Shown here: positions 3,530 to 6,080 of the stretch, piece after piece
Position numbering within the stretch: the stretch's first letter is position 1
How the letters are laid out: every line of letters starts with the position of its first letter
Assembly (NCBI GenBank): GCA_020444985.1
Contig: JAGRHK010000116.1
Location: 1-6,080 of the forward strand
DNA length: 6,080 bases
Source: Candidatus Competibacteraceae bacterium
GTDB taxonomy: Bacteria > Pseudomonadota > Gammaproteobacteria > Competibacterales > Competibacteraceae
Reading direction: 5' to 3'
Position numbers and translations under genes: made by a program
Notes under the pieces: generated by a model
Told to the model about the DNA's origin: nothing
Databases searched by the model: none
The model's input: only the letters and a program-made list of their open reading frames with translations

Positions 3530-6080
3530 TCAGGCGGTGGGCGCGTCAATCGCGGTGAACAGCGGCTCGAAAACGACTGTCGCCAGCGCAGTAAATTCGC
3601 TGTCCAGCGGATCAACATCGCCAAAGGCCAATTGATAATAAGCGTCCCGGCGCTCCGCCAAACCCGCCCGTTGTTCGCTACCTTCCCAGGCTTGCCGCGC
3701 CGCCCACAATGCCTTGTCGGGATTGGGTTCCTTGCCTTGCTTCTGATCCTTGCGCAAGCGCTCGATATACGTCAGGGCGCTTTTGGGGAAGAACGGCAAC
3801 AATCGGCAGGATCCCTGCCAATAAAGGTCAAGCAAGGTCTTTAGCAATGCTTCCGCGTTCTCCAGCGGATCCAGCGCTATATCCTGATCCTCTGCCACCC
3901 AATGGCTTTGCCGGGCAACGCCTTCCGGGGCCGCTACATTCAGCGCCAGATGATGCAGCCACAGATTCAGATAATCGGCAGCCTTGATTTTCGCCAGCCG
4001 GTAACCGACCCAGCCGCTGGCCGTCATCCCGGTCAAGCGTCCCGTTACGCGAAAGTCGCCCAACGTCAAATCAACTTCGCGCGGTTCCGTATCCCGGCGC
4101 GGCAACACTCGGCCCAGTCGTCCGGCGAAGCGCGCGACTCGCTCGCTGGCGCCGGCGAACAGGCATTCGCCGACTTGGCCATGCGGCAACGCGCCACTGG
4201 CGCGCATGATCGTTTCCATATCCGCTACGGTGCGTCCCTCGCGATGCAAATCCAGCATCTGATCTAATAGTTGATAGTTTTCCAACCCATCCAGGACAAA
4301 CGGTTCGCGGGTTTCCAGCGCCTCTTCTCCCGCGTCGACCTGGATGCCGAGGCGTTCCCGGAGCAACCAGCGGGCTGGATTCCGGAAAAACCGCGTCAAC
4401 GTCTCCAAAGTCACGCAGCGCAACGCCGGTTCCGGTTCCGATAGCGCGCCGGCTAACAGCAGCGGCTGGTCCAACTCGCCGCGCCCGGCTTGACGGCTGG
4501 CCGCGATCCATTCCCGCGCGTAACTGAACAGGCGCGCGTCGCCGATGAAATAACGGCGACTGAAGGCTTGCAAGGGGTGGCGCGTGATCAATTGCGCGCT
4601 GGCTCGTTCACCGTTTACGGTCTGAAAGCTCCGGTCGACCACATCCAGTAATTCACTGACCACGACCGATGGCGGTAGGACCGTGTTATCGCGAATGCTT
4701 TGACCGACATAGCTCAGATAGAGCACGCGCCGGGCGGATAGCAGCGTTTCCAGAAACAGATAACGATCATCCCGGCGGCGGGAACGGTCGCCGCGCTGAA
4801 AGCGTTTCGCCAGCAGATCGAAACCAACAGGTTGCTGGGGGCGCGGATAGGCATCGTCGTTCATGCCAAGCAGGCAGATCACGGCAAAGGGAATGCTGCG
4901 CATCGGGGCCATGGCGCAACAGGTCACGCCGCCGCTCAGGAACCGCCCGGCTCCGCTCTCGGACGTCGTCAATAATTCACGCAGCGCTGATTTCATCACG
5001 GCCAGGGATACAGGCTCGGTGAATTTCGCCAGCTCCGTCTGGTCTCCCAGAACATCCAGCGCCGCGCGAATCAATTGCAGCTCATTTTCCTCGCGTTCGT
5101 GAGGCGCGAAAAACTGATCCAGCAGGGCGCGCAGCAGAATAATCCAATCGGTTGACGGACGGCGTTTCTTTAGCTCGTCATGCAACGCGAACAGCGCTTC
5201 CAGAAAGCTTTGCAAGCCGCCCAGCGCCAGCGCCTCGCTGCCTTCGATCTCATCATAGGGCAAAATGTCTGCGTACAAATCTCGATCCTGTCCCGGTAGC
5301 GCATAGCCCAGAAGCAGGCGATCCAGCCCGGCCCGCCAAGTGTGTTCCGTCGTTGCCGGTAATTTCCAGGCGTCCTTGGCGGAGGCATCGATGCCCCAGC
5401 GAATGCCCGCGCCGCGCACCCACTGGCGGACGCGCTCCATGTCATCCTCGCTCAACCCGAATCGTCGTCGTACCGCCGGAGGCTCCAGCAAACGCAATAC
5501 CTGTGCGGCGTCGAAGCGTTCTCCGCTTAAATCGAGCAGTTCGAAAAAGATCTCCACCAGCGGATTTTCTACCGGCAAACCCTGATCGGCTATGCTGAAC
5601 GGAATCCGTCGTTCACGGGGAGCGGCGCCGAACACGGCTTCAATGAGCGGCCCGTAACGCGCAATGTCCGGCGCCATTACCATGACATCCGAAGGTCGCA
5701 AATCACGCTGGGTAGCAAACAGGTCCAGCAATTGATCGTGCAAGACCTCGACCTCGCGCATCGGCCCGTGGCAAACGTGAATTTGCAAGGAACGATCATC
5801 GAGCCGCAGCGCGACCGGCGGATGTTCATCGCTCCCGCGCTCCCGTAGATGGAGAATGTCGGCCTGTAGATGGTGCAACAGATGATCGCTCTCAGGCTCC
5901 ACGAAGTGATCGGATTCAACGCGCGGATAACCGAGCAGCAGGTCAATAAAATCCCGTCCCTGCTTGCCGAATGAAGCCAGCAGCGGATTGCCGACGGTCA
6001 GATATTCGGCTTCGGGATCCGTCTCATCGCCCAGACGAGCCAGATCGCGCTCAGCACGAATATCGCCCCAATACTCGCGG
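3530..6080 (-). CDS. recC: RecBCD exonuclease V gamma chain (RecC), C-terminal part
   Basis: RecC is the scaffold and Chi-reading subunit of the RecBCD helicase-nuclease that processes double-strand DNA ends for RecA. The frame is open to the right edge with 849 visible codons of a protein of about 1,120 residues in E. coli, so roughly the first quarter, including most residues known to contact Chi, is off-window. A GTG at 5902 is in frame, but 59 conserved codons precede it (REYWGDIRAERDLA..., GNPLLASFGKQGRDF), so it is not the start. RecC hallmarks follow in order: SDVMVMAPDIARYGPLIEAVFG, RRIPFSIAD, MERVRQWVRGAGIRWGID, MRSIPFAVICLLGMNDDAYPR, then GFDLLAKRFQRGDRSRRRDDRYLF. After these come ETLTRFFRNPARWLL, EPFVLDGLENYQL and a C-terminal nuclease-like fold (in E. 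coli catalytically inactive) ending near VFEPLF. The C-terminus looks intact. The next gene downstream is not recB, unlike many recC-recB-recD loci. Composition is GC-rich, unlike the sulfotransferase block. Confidence 0.97.
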   Translation of the reverse strand, partial: REYWGDIRAERDLARLGDETDPEAEYLTVGNPLLASFGKQGRDFIDLLLGYPRVESDHFVEPESDHLLHHLQADILHLRERGSDEHPPVALRLDDRSLQIHVCHGPMREVEVLHDQLLDLFATQRDLRPSDVMVMAPDIARYGPLIEAVFGAAPRERRIPFSIADQGLPVENPLVEIFFELLDLSGERFDAAQVLRLLEPPAVRRRFGLSEDDMERVRQWVRGAGIRWGIDASAKDAWKLPATTEHTWRAGLDRLLLGYALPGQDRDLYADILPYDEIEGSEALALGGLQSFLEALFALHDELKKRRPSTDWIILLRALLDQFFAPHEREENELQLIRAALDVLGDQTELAKFTEPVSLAVMKSALRELLTTSESGAGRFLSGGVTCCAMAPMRSIPFAVICLLGMNDDAYPRPQQPVGFDLLAKRFQRGDRSRRRDDRYLFLETLLSARRVLYLSYVGQSIRDNTVLPPSVVVSELLDVVDRSFQTVNGERASAQLITRHPLQAFSRRYFIGDARLFSYAREWIAASRQAGRGELDQPLLLAGALSEPEPALRCVTLETLTRFFRNPARWLLRERLGIQVDAGEEALETREPFVLDGLENYQLLDQMLDLHREGRTVADMETIMRASGALPHGQVGECLFAGASERVARFAGRLGRVLPRRDTEPREVDLTLGDFRVTGRLTGMTASGWVGYRLAKIKAADYLNLWLHHLALNVAAPEGVARQSHWVAEDQDIALDPLENAEALLKTLLDLYWQGSCRLLPFFPKSALTYIERLRKDQKQGKEPNPDKALWAARQAWEGSEQRAGLAERRDAYYQLAFGDVDPLDSEFTALATVVFEPLFTAIDAPTA

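Noticed and set aside
3709..5598. Several plus-strand and out-of-frame open frames within recC
   Set aside because: They are shadows of a GC-rich conserved gene. The RecC frame carries family motifs throughout.
5900..5902. In-frame GTG as the recC start
   Set aside because: The 59 codons upstream are conserved RecC sequence (GNPLLASFGKQGRDF) and open to the window edge.

Overview
The window looks like a piece of a gammaproteobacterial chromosome. The main reason is a long, well-conserved recC (RecBCD exonuclease V gamma chain) that aligns by eye with the enterobacterial protein along the visible length. GC-rich flanks (the Gly-rich surface-protein gene and recC) enclose a visibly more AT-rich block of sulfotransferase-type genes, so the middle reads as an accessory cassette set into more typical chromosomal DNA. 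I cannot name the species.

Layout. On the minus strand, 1-760 is the N-terminal part of an exported, glycine-rich beta-helix protein that runs off the left edge. 761-968 is a divergent regulatory region. On the plus strand, 969-1823 is a PAPS-dependent sulfotransferase. It meets, tail to tail with an 8-bp overlap, a minus-strand operon made of a Cys-motif 'U32-like' protein of unknown function (2456-3274) followed 4 bp later by a second sulfotransferase of a different family (1816-2451). 3275-3529 is intergenic. From 3530 to the right edge is the C-terminal three quarters of recC, also on the minus strand.

The most interesting signal is non-coding. The leaders of the surface-protein gene and of the U32-like/sulfotransferase operon are copies of one another over about 105-112 bp. 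Each contains a near-consensus sigma-28 (FliA) promoter: TAAAATTT-N11-GCCGATAT and TAAAGTCT-N11-GCCGATCC, against TAAAGTTT-N11-GCCGATAA. Each would start transcription roughly 36 nt before an ATG served by the same AGGAG Shine-Dalgarno, and in each the Shine-Dalgarno lies in a possible small hairpin. This suggests that an adhesin-like surface protein and a small-molecule or glycan modification operon are expressed together with late flagellar genes. A link between motility and surface sulfation is inference; the promoter match and the leader duplication are visible in the sequence.
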